Positions 23,379-33,510 of a DNA stretch of 64,000 nucleotides are shown piece by piece. The stretch comes from Hirsutella rhossiliensis (lineage: Eukaryota > Ascomycota > Sordariomycetes > Hypocreales > Ophiocordycipitaceae), in the NCBI RefSeq assembly GCF_020360975.1, contig NW_025408669.1, positions 3,782,001 through 3,846,000 of the forward strand. The letters are read 5' to 3'. Both the position numbers and the translations under genes were made by a program. Below the pieces are notes generated by a model. It saw only the letters and a program-made list of their open reading frames with translations, had not been told where the DNA came from and made no database searches. Every line of letters starts with the position of its first letter. Position 1 is the stretch's first letter.

Positions 23379-26372
23379 TTATCTGTACGCCAACGCCTCT
23401 CTATCATCGGCCGTCGCCCTTCCCCATTCCAACAACAGCCGAAACATGTAGACGTGCATGTCCTCTCGCCTCAAGACGCTCGACGCCGACTCTCTCCCCT
23501 GCTCTGCCATCCTCCGTGCCGTGTCGGCGCCTAGCTTGCCGGATGACGTCGTCTCAGAGACACCAGCAAGGTAATAGAGCGCACTCCAGAAGCCCGAGCC
23601 CAGTCGCACATCCACCGGCACGTAGTCGTGCCAGCCGAATAGGCGTTCGTCGTACCACGTTTTGAACAGGGCAGCGCGGTAGACTAGGCTGTGGCTTCGC
23701 AGGAAGCCTAGGAATCGCCCGCTGAACCCGGCTCCGTCCATGTCCATGAGGTGTCGGAAGTGCCAGCTCTCTTTGAAGGGTAATGGCGAGGGCAACCCGG
23801 TTGCGGGAGACTCCTGAGGGGCAGCCTCTCTCCTGTCCGTGGTCACGGTGGTCCATTGCCTGAAAGTATGCAGCTCCTCCACGCAGTCGACATAATTGCA
23901 CCTCGGTATGTCTCCGACAAAAGAGACATTGATGCGCAGCTGATCCTGCGAACCCGTATTGTCCATTCCCTTTGCCCTTTGGTATGCCTCGTGAACGAAC
24001 CTCGCTCTCAGAAACCCAGCCCAACGACCCCGCGCCGCAAAGCCGTCGGTGCTCGAGCCGCGCCAATATAACCCGTTGGTCTTGTTAGACCAGAGCACGT
24101 CCTCTTCATCGACGTATGCGCTCCTGTCTTCAAAGTCCCACGGCGAAGGAATCAGAATGTCAGAGAAGCCGCCGACTCGAGATTGGCTAAAGACCGGCAG
24201 CAGTCTGTTGCTGCCCATGAGCACGGTGGGAGACGAAATGAAACCATCTAGTTTGGCGACATCAGGCTGGTGGCAGAGATCGTGGGCCAGCGTATTGTTT
24301 GCCACGATGGCTCCTTCGCGCGTCATGAGAGAGTGCGGCGCCAGACAGGCTGAGCAGACCGAGCTCCAGTCCCACCAGCGGCTGCTCCGTGCGGCAGAGC
24401 CTGGCGGGCATGTGGAAGCTATCCAGTCGTAGTATACCTGTCTTCCGTGATAATCAACTAAATCTGGTGTGGCTGGCCGTGGGCTGATTGCACCCTTGCG
24501 ATTGCATGGCGTTGACTCGGGAAAATCAAACGACCACCCGTGCTCTCCGTCTGGTCCACAGGTCGCCTGCTTGGCCTTGGCAGTCTTGTTGTTCCCGCCA
24601 ACGCGTGACATGGTGCTTTGAGCGGTGGCTTTGAGAGCTTCCATGTCTTGAAACGGGACGGAAACCCGACATTCATCTGCCAAGTTTATGGCAAGCACCA
24701 TGTCAGGGAGCCACTGGGCAAAAGGCTCAATCATCTTTTCAACCATGTTTGTCATCCAGCGGTGTGTCCCTGGAATGTGAGGAGACTGGTGAATGGTGCC
24801 ATTTTGGATGCTCAAGCCTCCCATCTCGATATGACCGTACGACATAAGCCGCGCTGTGCTCTCCCGGATTTTCGAGGGTTCGACGCCCCAGAACGGAAGT
24901 ATGTCGTTATAAATCTGCCCGAAATCGTCGATGATGGATGATTTACTCTTGACAGCATACTCGTACCACTTGTCAAAGTTTGGAGGCGGCGGCATCCCAT
25001 GACGCCTCTTGTACTCTGCCACTGCCTCTGATAGAGTCGTGCTCGAGGCAGCCTGAGAGGCCCAAGCTGCTCTGTCACTGCGAGCAGATGCCACGAGAGC
25101 TTCGATGGCTTGGGATATAGATGGGTCGGATGATGGAGCTGATAGCAGTTTCCAATTGGCCAGGGTGTAGACGACCAATCCAGCGTGCGAGATCAGCAGC
25201 CAACGGTGCAGCCGGGAGACACGAGTTCGTGGAGCGTGGCTCGGAGAGGCGGCGAGACACCACAACAGCGCAGCAAGGACGGCAGCCAGGAATGACATGG
25301 CGGAAGAGTCGTCCAAAGACGGATACGGTGGCGTGTGCCCAGATGGGAAGTTGAAGTTTAGACACCAGTAGCCAAATAGGCTCGTCTCAGAGACTAATAG
25401 GGCAATGCTTGTTGGATGGAAGTCTGCCAAAAGTAAAAAGCCGGATACTAAGACGATGGAGGCAAGCAGCGAGTCAACCACGAGGTCGCGAAGGTCGAGT
25501 GAGCCGAGGCTGAACGTCAGGCAGAGACCTTGCCGTGCGATCCAGAACGGGGAACAAAGGAAGAAAAGGCACCCGACTGCAGCGACCAAGCTCGTGGCGA
25601 CTTTTCCTGAGCTGTCGTGTCCAGATTCAACGTCGCGGTTGCGAAGCTGGGCCCCGTAGCTAAGAGCGGCGGCGTCGAGAGCGCAGATGCCGAACTGGGC
25701 ACATTTTGTGAGCCGCGCCCACGGCCACCCGGCTGGGCAAATGGTTCCAGTTTCGATTCGTGAGTAAGACAAAGCCAGTATGGTAGAGACCGCCCAGCCT
25801 AGGGATAATAAGGCGTACGTGATTGCCGGAGGCGACCGAGCAGGCCGACAAGGCTTCCCGGGATTGGTTGCTCCTAGGTCAGCGGGCTTCGCATTGGTTG
25901 GATAGATGAGCCCGCGGAGGAGTGAGAAAAGGGGCAGCAGGGCCTCGATTCCGGGCCAAGCACATTGCGATGTCCGGGTGACCAGCCCGAAAAGCAGACA
26001 ACGCGTGACAACGCAGCCAACGAAGATGGTTAGCTGGGGAGACGAACGTCGAACACGGCCAAGGAGGCCGTTTGTGGCTGGGATCGGGTCTGACACGCGC
26101 TCCGAACTGGTCCAAGTGGCCACTGAAGTGAGCGGCGGAGGCCCCTTGGCGAGAGATGATGGCGGTTCACTTGGTGGTCTGGTTCGACGCAACAGCTGAA
26201 AAGCACCGCTTGTCAACAGCAGAGTAACAAGACTGAGATGAAGTGGACGCTCTAGGGAGTGGCGGGTTAGCCTGGTGAGGCGTCGAGAGAAGCAGTTGAC
26301 AAACCAAAAGCAGCGCTGGTATAGTATCTGTTGGACAGGATAAAGCACGAGAGGACCAGCCCGCTTTTGCAA
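23379..26372 (-). CDS. Membrane-anchored GT90 (CAP10-like) glycosyltransferase
   Basis: Single-exon gene, 997 residues. The N-terminal 400 residues hold about seven hydrophobic segments (near 45-62, 115-132, 183-204, 258-279, 297-342, 358-376, 390-406), so it is a multi-pass membrane protein, probably of the secretory pathway. The C-terminal part carries GT90/CAP10 signatures: LYWRGSSTDGFAARGRW, then MDMDGAGFSGRFLGFLRSHS near residue 877, and LFGWHDYVPVDVRLG. Known GT90 enzymes include the cryptococcal capsule protein Cap10 and the xylosyltransferase Cxt1; the donor and acceptor cannot be told from this sequence. The stop lies only about 40 bp from the RIP-altered block, yet the coding DNA is GC-rich and undamaged. 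It is the nearest gene to the GAG cluster, tail-on to the region behind agd3's 3' end. A link to that pathway is only a possibility. Confidence 0.88.
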   Translation of the reverse strand: MQKRAGPLVLYPVQQILYQRCFWFVNCFSRRLTRLTRHSLERPLHLSLVTLLLTSGAFQLLRRTRPPSEPPSSLAKGPPPLTSVATWTSSERVSDPIPATNGLLGRVRRSSPQLTIFVGCVVTRCLLFGLVTRTSQCAWPGIEALLPLFSLLRGLIYPTNAKPADLGATNPGKPCRPARSPPAITYALLSLGWAVSTILALSYSRIETGTICPAGWPWARLTKCAQFGICALDAAALSYGAQLRNRDVESGHDSSGKVATSLVAAVGCLFFLCSPFWIARQGLCLTFSLGSLDLRDLVVDSLLASIVLVSGFLLLADFHPTSIALLVSETSLFGYWCLNFNFPSGHTPPYPSLDDSSAMSFLAAVLAALLWCLAASPSHAPRTRVSRLHRWLLISHAGLVVYTLANWKLLSAPSSDPSISQAIEALVASARSDRAAWASQAASSTTLSEAVAEYKRRHGMPPPPNFDKWYEYAVKSKSSIIDDFGQIYNDILPFWGVEPSKIRESTARLMSYGHIEMGGLSIQNGTIHQSPHIPGTHRWMTNMVEKMIEPFAQWLPDMVLAINLADECRVSVPFQDMEALKATAQSTMSRVGGNNKTAKAKQATCGPDGEHGWSFDFPESTPCNRKGAISPRPATPDLVDYHGRQVYYDWIASTCPPGSAARSSRWWDWSSVCSACLAPHSLMTREGAIVANNTLAHDLCHQPDVAKLDGFISSPTVLMGSNRLLPVFSQSRVGGFSDILIPSPWDFEDRSAYVDEEDVLWSNKTNGLYWRGSSTDGFAARGRWAGFLRARFVHEAYQRAKGMDNTGSQDQLRINVSFVGDIPRCNYVDCVEELHTFRQWTTVTTDRREAAPQESPATGLPSPLPFKESWHFRHLMDMDGAGFSGRFLGFLRSHSLVYRAALFKTWYDERLFGWHDYVPVDVRLGSGFWSALYYLAGVSETTSSGKLGADTARRMAEQGRESASSVLRREDMHVYMFRLLLEWGRATADDREALAYR

Positions 26373-27161
26373 GGACTGTTAGTAACATGATGGCTTTGTC
26401 AAGAACTGGAGGCTTTAAGCCTGTAATGAAAGGGTTCGGTGCCTTACCCGAGGGCGGCCGTCAACGTGCCCCGGCACTCGGCCATACTGTTGCCGCCCGT
26501 CTCGGCCGTCTATCATGGGATGGTTGGGCAGCCGAGAAGGCCCTGGAATTGAGTCGTTGCTTCGTAGCTCTGGGCGACTATACATCAATATGAATGGTGT
26601 TGATGCTGGAGGCGAAAGAGACTGGATAGCCGCGCATTCAGCGAATGCAAGCAACCAGCCGGTCCCTTGGGCCCAGCGCGAGCCGTTCATACGCGAGCAG
26701 AACAACAAGGGCCGGTCATTACTAGTAGGCTTTGGGCAAAGGCAGTCGCAGCAGAACTGCAGTCGGAATGAACGCTTCCGGCCTGTTTTCAGAGCAGAGG
26801 CCCCGGTTTATCATGATAGTGCTAGAACCTAGAACGATTGAGAACTAGCACGAGGTTAGTCCAGAAAGACAAGCTTGTAGAAAGACATCTTCAAGGAAGG
26901 AAAGGACTCTTTATCTTTACGCCCTATTTCCTCGCTCCAGACTTGAGGCTATGGGGCAAAAAGTTAAGTTGTGCATAAAATAATAAGTAATAGAATAAAA
27001 ACCCCGGATAGTGCCCCGTACAAGACGTGCCATTGGCGCCCCTTTTTGTGCAAGCAACCGTCTCGATTATTACATACGGTGACTCCAGACCGTTGCCAAT
27101 GAAGAAAAAAAACTTGACCAAAGCATCCGTTCCCATCCTTCATCGTTGGATCCTGATACCC
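26373..27161. other. Intergenic region between the GT90 gene and agd3
   Basis: Holds the presumed GT90 promoter (26373 upward) and the agd3 3' region. Small ORFs exist on both strands, but none has recognisable content or codon structure. I see no RNA gene or repeat here. Confidence 0.6.
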
Positions 27162-29413
27162 TCAGACCTTGACCGGCGAGCCCAGGCGCAGCGTCACCGG
27201 CGACCCGGACAGCGTCACCCACACGATTGGCGGCTCGCTGCCGACCTTGTCCGTCCGCGGCGATCCGCCATCGGCCGACGCAACGCCCCCCGGGATGGTG
27301 ACGGGCACAGGCACGCTGCACGAGTTCCCTGAGGCCGTGACGGTGACGGACTCGATGGAGCGCCCGTCGCCAGAGTAGGCGTAGCTGGCCTTGGGCTTGC
27401 ACCCGTCGAGCGTCATGCGGCTGGTAAAGTAGCCGGCCAGGTCGTCGTGCTTGAGCGACGTCATGGGCCAGTTGGTCAGCCGGTACATCTCCTGCGCAAT
27501 CGTCTCGACCCAGGTCATGATGAGCGACATCTTGCCCGTCTCGCTGCCGACGGTGCTGCTCTCCATGTCCGTCTGCCGCATGTTGGCCTGGTGGAACATG
27601 TACGGATCGGCCTGCAGCCCCAGCAGGTACCGCGTGTTGGTCGACCGCGCGTCGTCGAGCAGGTCCTTGAACTCGCCGTGCCCGGCCGACGTGTCCTTCC
27701 ACTCCTGCAGCGTGCAGTCGGGCTTGTCGCAGTTGTAGTAGATGGTGGTGGCGAAGCGCGGCATGATGAGGATGCCCTCGCGCCCGTTGCTCTCCACGTT
27801 GCTCGGCAGCGCCCAGAACTGGCTCTGTGGGTTGCGCAGCACCGGCCGCGTGTTATCGCCCACGACAAACTTGATGCCGTTGTCGGTCCACGCCTGGATG
27901 GCGTCGGCGTTGTGCAGGCCCGTGATGGCCGGCGGGATGATGCCCTGCGCCGAGAAGCGCTGCGCCTGGTCGATGCGCAGCTGCTTCAGCCACGCCTGGT
28001 TGAAGAAGATTTCGCGCGACGCGTCGTGGTACGTGGCGTTGTTCAGCTCCTCGTGCGAGAACGTGTGCGACACGTGCGCAAAGGCGTTGACGTTGGCCGT
28101 GTTGAGAAACCACGCGGCCAGGTCGTCGAGCTTGGCGCACGCCTCGCTCCAGCCGTACTTGGTGAAATCGGCCGGCCACAGATCCACGCCCGTCCCCGGC
28201 GGCTTCTTCCACTCGAGCTGGCCCGGCGGCATGTCGGGTGGCGACTCGTAGTCGACGGCGCGCGCGGGTCTGCACTGGGCCGCGGCCGTGGGCTTCTCGA
28301 CGGCCTTGATGATGTCGCCGTTGCCGTTGTGGCCCAGCTCGAGCCAAAAGTTGGACCCGGCGGGCAGCCGGGCGTTGAGCTTCTTCTGCCAGTCGACGTG
28401 GGCCTCGAGGTCGCCTGTCCGCAGCCGGAACGTCGTGTTGACCGGCCGGTACAAATCCGTGTCGAGGTGAACGTCGTCGACCTGGGTGCTGAGGTGCACC
28501 TTGCGCTTGCCAACAAACAGACTGCGCGTCATCCAGTGGATGTATGCGTGCTGCAGGAAGTTGGACGTGGCCGACCACTCGGGCGCCCAGCTGATGAACC
28601 AGACCATCTGCTCGCGCCCGTTGAAGTTGTTGATGACGGCGGCCGTCGACTTGGACGTAAAGGACCCGGCTGGCTCGAAGCCGGCAACTTCGGTCGTGTT
28701 TCCCGGCTCCGTGATGTTGGCCGGGTAGTGGAAGAGTCCCTTTGTGCTCACCCCGGCATTGCTGTGTTGGTGGCGTCAGCAACTGACCAACTTGCTTTGG
28801 GGAGGCGGAGCGAAGCAAGGAAGCACTTACGCCTTGAGATTGGCACCGGGAAATGCATCGGTGTTGGTAATGCTAATAAGCTGTTCCTGGCTGTTATCGC
28901 AGCAGCCAGTATTTGCGATGACGGTACTGGCACCTATGAAGCAGAGTCAGCGAGCATGTCCCGACTAATCGGCCTTGGTCTCGGCACTGAACAGTTGCGG
29001 TATTGCTTACCAAAGGCAGGTCCAGGAAACTCATCGAGACGGACCATGCGCACCCTAAAGGCCGCCTGATAGGCATATAAGTCGTTCCACTGCTGGTCCG
29101 TAAGGGCACTGGCGAAGCGCCCGCCGCCCATGTCGTAGGAGACGCTTCCAATGACGACGATACCGCCATAGCGGCCTTCGGTGCCGGACGAGTTCAGGGC
29201 AGGCAGATTGGTTCCGCCCTGAGAGATGAGAGCCTTGTCCCAGGGGATGCCGTAGCCGTCGAGACCGAAGCTGGCCTTGGCCACATCGCCGTCGTTGCGA
29301 GCGACGATGAGGACGGTGCTGTCGACGGAGTTGGCGGCGGCAGCGAGGCCGGTCAGCGCCCCGATGAGGGTAAAGGCTCTGGCCAGATGGCCGGGGATAG
29401 CTCGACTGAGCAT
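27162..29413 (-). CDS. agd3: Agd3-type galactosaminogalactan deacetylase (CE18)
   Basis: Three exons on the minus strand: 29413-29011, 28933-28831 and 28761-27162, giving 701 residues. Both introns are GT-AG (GTAAGC...CATAG, GTAAGT...CACAG) and phases agree. I chose ATG 29413 because it starts a signal peptide (MLSRAIPGHLARAF, then a hydrophobic run ending AAA); an in-frame ATG at 29482 would bury it. The domain after the signal (TVLIVARNDGDV...) matches the N-terminal part of Aspergillus Agd3. The deacetylase core has a QVDDVHLDTD block (Asp264/265) and a histidine cluster HVSHTFSH (398-405), as expected for metal-binding Asp-His-His enzymes. Agd3 is secreted and removes acetyl groups from GalNAc residues of GAG, giving the polymer positive charge and adhesion. 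It is divergent from ega3. Calls to family rest on remembered motifs. Confidence 0.88.
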
Positions 29414-31166
29414 AGTGACTACAACGTCAAGGACACAAGCGAGGGGTGTGTTTGACGAGAGAATAAACGAAAGGAGAGCCAACAGGCATGAAGTGGCGCG
29501 CGGAATGGCAAACGAGAGTGAGTGCTAGACGCAAAGACGGAGGCGTCTGCGGGTTGACGGGAGCAGAGACAGAAGGCAAGCCGTGATGGGCACTCATTGT
29601 AATGGGTGGCGACGCTGAGCTTTATTTATCCAGACGGAAGCCTGGATGTACGGGCTCTCAGATGGGAGTAAACCAACAGCCGCGTACATGCTAGGGAAGG
29701 GGACGTGAGCAGGCTCGGGCATAGCTGATGAGTCTCTAGGTCGCCCTTTGCGCGGAGCTATTTTGGGCCAATGCTGGAGCTTTGCCATTGGTGCGCGGGG
29801 ATGCCATCGCGTCGGCCCGCCAGGGGACAGGGGGGAGAGAGAGCTCTGGGCTAGCCTTGCCGCTCTTCACCATGCTCTTCCCCGCATTGGAACTATAGCT
29901 GGCCCTCCCGCACAGTCATCCATCGTGTCCCTTTCTGGACAGACCTGAAGCAAGCAAGGCGCAGGAGGAGGAGCAGAACGGAGTAGCTCGGGAATGTGCT
30001 AGCTGGGCCGGTGGTCCCCTATCGAAGAAAGTTACTTTTCTGGCAGCCTGGGAGCGCGCAGAGAGCAGACCGGGGCCCTGTGATGGGCAGTGGGTCGGGT
30101 ACGGCACACAGGGCTCTCTGTCTTCATGCTCTCCTGGTTCGTGGAGGGATAAGGGGGAGGAGATGCGGAGGGGACTGTGCACAGCATGGCGGCGCCCCAC
30201 GCTTGGCGAGATGGACTCGAGGGGTCGGGATCTTGCCTTTATTTCCTATCCGTTCTATTTGGCGCGGAATGGGCTTGGCGCGTGCTGCGGTCCGTGCAGA
30301 GCCAGCGCCTTTGTTCCTGGGCGTTGGCCGGGGCCGTTGTTCTCGGAGCACAAGAGGGCCCAGCCTGTCAGGAGGGGTGGCCCCGGCGTCCCCGGGGCTG
30401 AGCCCGGCCGGCTAAGTGGGTCCTCGGTGGTGCGGGGCGGGCTCCGGCCGAGCCAAGCTAGACGATCGTCTGTCCGGGCGTGTGGGTGGGGCTGTGGAGA
30501 AACGCCAACGTGGCTGTAACGTACCTAAACGAGAACTTTATATCAAGAACATCTGTACATGCTCGGTACGTACCTCGGAAACTTATCTACAGCATCAACG
30601 CCACCTCATTCTTTGCGGCTCACCGTCAACCGCGACCCTCCCCAAGCCCACAGGAAAAGTCAAGTGCCGTGTGGCGTTGTGGACTCTGCACGTGGCGTCC
30701 ATGCTTTCAACCGAGGAGCCACCTCGTTGGCCGTGGTCCAGACCGCACTCGAGCGCCCTGTACAGAGACATTGATCGTTATTAGTTCCAGGGGGGGAGCC
30801 AGCAAGCAATGCACGTGAGAGCCTGTTCCTGCACACCCCTGGACCGCTCGGGCTATTCTGGTTGGAGCAGAGCCCGTCTATTGATAGGGCAGGGGGGCTC
30901 AGTGAAGAACAAAGGGCGGAGAGGGAGGCCGGAACCAACAGCAACACCAAGAATTTCGTCTTCGCGCCCAAATATCGTCGTCACTCTTGTCTGCTTTTGC
31001 TTCCATTTTCACTCTCTCCGGGTCTCTCCTTTTTCTTTCTGCTTGATCCATCTGCTTATGTAACGTCGGCATTAATCCCGGTGTTGGGACTCCCCGTCCC
31101 TTTTTGCACCCGAGCAACCCGTCACTTAGCCATCCCCAAGTCCACCACCACAACTACATCCATTCG
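29414..31166. promoter_or_regulatory. Shared intergenic promoter region, agd3 / ega3
   Basis: 1753 bp between divergent start codons, so it must hold both promoters. Short pyrimidine-rich tracts precede ega3 (about 31000-31080). I looked for StuA-type sites (WCGCGWNM), since GAG genes are StuA/MedA-dependent in Aspergillus, and found none that fits fully. Short ORFs here look non-coding. Confidence 0.6.
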
Positions 31167-32281
31167 ATGTTGGAAAAACCAAGGCTCGGCGATGGAGCCG
31201 AGACAGAAAAGGGCTGCAGGCGCCCTCTCTGGATGCAGCAGCACACCAAGGCCATCATCGCCCTCGCCGCCACCACCGTCCTCATCGTCATCGGCCTTGC
31301 CATCGGTCTCGGTGTCGGCCTGACGCGAGGACGCGGCGGCGGCGACGATGAAGGCTCCGACGGCGGCATTGCGCCCAACCGCACCAGCGTGTGGAAGCCC
31401 GGCGTGGGCGAGCCGTGGCAGATTGTGCTCAAAAAGGCCGTCGAGGCCGATGGCTCGCCCAAGTCGGCCGCCGCCGCCGTCATGCCGCCCGACGTCAAGA
31501 TCCTCGACATTGACGTCTTTGACAATGACGCTAACACTGTCGCTGCGCTGCGGGCTGCGGGTGTCAAGGTTGTGTGCTACTTCAGTGCCGGGTCGCGTGA
31601 GGACTGGCGCGATGACAAGGACCGCTTTGCCGACGCGGACCTTGGTAAGGGCCTCGACGGCTGGAAAGGCGAGCGCTGGGTCAACGTGTCGAGTCCGGGT
31701 GTGAGGGATATCATGAAGGATCGCATCAAAGTTGCCGCCAACAAGGGCTGCGATGCGATTGACCCGGATAACGTGGACGGCTACGTGAGTTTTTACACCC
31801 CTTGTGTCACACACATACACACATACACACATACGCCTATATGCTTCAGTGCGTGTAGAAGCGACAGACACAGCTGACACCTGCCCAGCAAAACGACAAC
31901 GGCCTCAACCTCACCGCCCAGGGCGCCGCCGACTTTGTGCGCTTCCTCTCGCGCGAGGCCGCCTCGTACAACATGTCGACGGGTCTCAAAAACGCCGCCT
32001 CCATCATCGACGACGTGCTCGACGCCGTCGCCTTCTCCGTCAACGAGCAGTGCGTGCAGTATGGCGAGTGCGCAACGTTCGCCCCCTTTATCAAGGCAGG
32101 CAAGCCCGTCTTCCACATCGAGTACCCCAAAGACGCCACAAAGGCAGAGGGCGACATTTGCTCCCGCGCCGGCAAGGCCGCCGACTCGGACGGCTTCAGC
32201 ACCGTCATCAAGAAGATGGATTTGGATGGCTGGGTTGAGTACTGCGGCGGTAGCACGTTTACCACAAAGACCAGCAGCTGA
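31167..32281 (+). CDS. ega3: Ega3-type endo-alpha-1,4-galactosaminidase (GH114), membrane-anchored
   Basis: Two exons, 31167-31784 and 31889-32281, joined across a 104-nt intron (GTGAGT...CTGAC...CCCAG) in phase 0; 336 residues. One hydrophobic segment (about 29-52) near the N terminus makes it a type II membrane protein with the enzyme outside, as in A. fumigatus Ega3. The GH114 barrel follows: KILDIDVFDN, VVCYFSAGSREDW (135-147), CDAIDPDNVDGY (195-206) with candidate catalytic Asp201, and FSVNEQC with candidate Glu259. The Asp-Glu spacing of 58 equals that remembered for Asp189/Glu247 of the Aspergillus enzyme. It cleaves deacetylated galactosamine stretches of GAG. An in-frame ATG at 31104 is possible but less likely. 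The intron holds a CA-rich run (31809-31836). Confidence 0.9.
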
Positions 32282-32733
32282 AGGTTATGTCCTATTCATA
32301 TCGTATTCTTTCACCTCGCCTTTTTGCTCCTCTAATTTACCCTCGGCTTTATTTAGTGGTAGCCTTCAGTCCTGTAACAAGTTCTCACAACAAGTTCTCA
32401 CAAAAAGTCATAATAAGAAGAGTCAATTCCCCAAGAACGCTGCCACGGTTTTACCTCGTGCTTTCCAGCACTCCTGCATGAGCACGTTTATGTAAGTGAA
32501 AAGGGGGAGGCAGTATATACGTCGTATACAGCAGTTACAAGACGGCCCTTGGGCGGCAAACTATGATGCAATATGAGATCCTTGGCCACATTGCCACACT
32601 CTCCCCAGCTCTTCCACCCGGTGCGCTATTTGAAAAGTGTTTACAGAAACATCGGTCTGAGCTCAGCTGAACCCTTGCCCCCCTCAGCACCCCCCCGGGC
32701 CTGAAACACCTTCTCCGTCTTCCTCAGGCCGCC
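32282..32733. other. Convergent 3' regions of ega3 and sph3
   Basis: 452 bp between two stop codons facing each other, presumably the 3' UTRs and terminators of both genes. Apart from a 13-bp tandem duplication I see nothing else. Confidence 0.6.
32377..32402 (+). repeat. Tandem 13-bp duplication downstream of ega3
   Basis: aacaagttctcac occurs twice head to tail (32377-32389, 32390-32402), about 100 bp past the ega3 stop, probably in its 3' UTR. Confidence 0.85.
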
Positions 32734-33510
32734 TCAGCATTGCGATACGGCCTTTGCAAACTTCATCCATGCGGCGGGCCATCTCGTATACCCCCCTTCC
32801 TGTTGGTCCGTCACGTAGACGCCCGTCAGGCCAAGGGACCGCGTCTGCTTGAGTACCTTTCTGGCCCCGGAGCCACTGCTGCCGCCGCGGCTCGAGTGAA
32901 TGATGGCAACGGCCTTGGGCCGCGTGCGGTCGTCCATGCGTCGCAGGTCCTGGCCCAGCTTGCGCAGCCGGTTCCACTGATCCTCGGAGGCCTCGAAGAC
33001 GACGACGTAGTCAGCGCCCCGAAAGAAGAAGCCCGGCCCGACGACGACCCCCGGGTTGTACACGACCGTCGCCTCCCTGCCGCCGTGGCCTTCCCCATCT
33101 CCCATGTCCCGCCTCCACGTTTCCTTGGCGTAGTGCGCCAGCGTCGCCATGTACTCGACATACGCCGGGTCCGACGGCGTCTCGTCGAAAAAGACGCCGC
33201 CAACGGCCAGCTGGCCCTGCCGGCACCACCCGCGGTAGATGTCCATGTCGGCCTGGATGGCCTCGACGGCGCGCTGGCCGTAGCTGCAGTACACATAGCC
33301 CAGCGTGCTGATGTTGGGCTCTTCGGCCAGCCGGCTCAGCGCCGCCGTGTAGCTCCCGTCGGGCAGCCGGCCGCGCCCGGGCCCGTTATCCGGGTTGATG
33401 ATGGCCACAAAGTGCACCTCGCGGTGTGCCCGCGCCGCTTCCAGGAGCGGCTCCCATGCCCGTTCCAATGGGTATATGTACAGCGGAATGAGTACAAATG
33501 GTGTTTTCAT
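32734..33510 (-). CDS. sph3: Sph3-type glycoside hydrolase (GH135, spherulin-4-like)
   Basis: Single exon, 258 residues. The sequence starts almost at the first beta strand (MKTPFVLIPLYIYPL) and continues with FVAIINPDNGPG, ISTLGYVYCSYGQR and GGVFFDETPSD, the usual GH135 series. Candidate catalytic residues are Asp109/Glu110 (FFDE) and Glu173 (VFEA), parallel to Asp166/Glu167/Glu222 remembered for A. fumigatus Sph3. That enzyme hydrolyses GAG within N-acetylgalactosamine runs and is needed for GAG production. Unlike it, this predicted protein has no N-terminal membrane anchor or clear signal peptide. Upstream of the ATG lies a C/T-rich promoter-like tract (33570-33592) and I find no spliceable leader exon. 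It converges on ega3. Either secretion is unconventional or an exon is missed. Confidence 0.85.
   Translation of the reverse strand: MKTPFVLIPLYIYPLERAWEPLLEAARAHREVHFVAIINPDNGPGRGRLPDGSYTAALSRLAEEPNISTLGYVYCSYGQRAVEAIQADMDIYRGWCRQGQLAVGGVFFDETPSDPAYVEYMATLAHYAKETWRRDMGDGEGHGGREATVVYNPGVVVGPGFFFRGADYVVVFEASEDQWNRLRKLGQDLRRMDDRTRPKAVAIIHSSRGGSSGSGARKVLKQTRSLGLTGVYVTDQQEGGYTRWPAAWMKFAKAVSQC

Noticed and set aside
23554..26199. Numerous 60-130 codon ORFs in and opposite the GT90 gene
   Set aside because: Shadows of one 997-codon frame that carries the GT90 motifs throughout.
27447..29069. 540-codon ORF on the + strand opposite agd3
   Set aside because: Exact antisense of the agd3 coding exons; GC-rich third positions create it. 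Its Arg/Val/Leu-rich sequence has no domain character and it runs through the agd3 introns.
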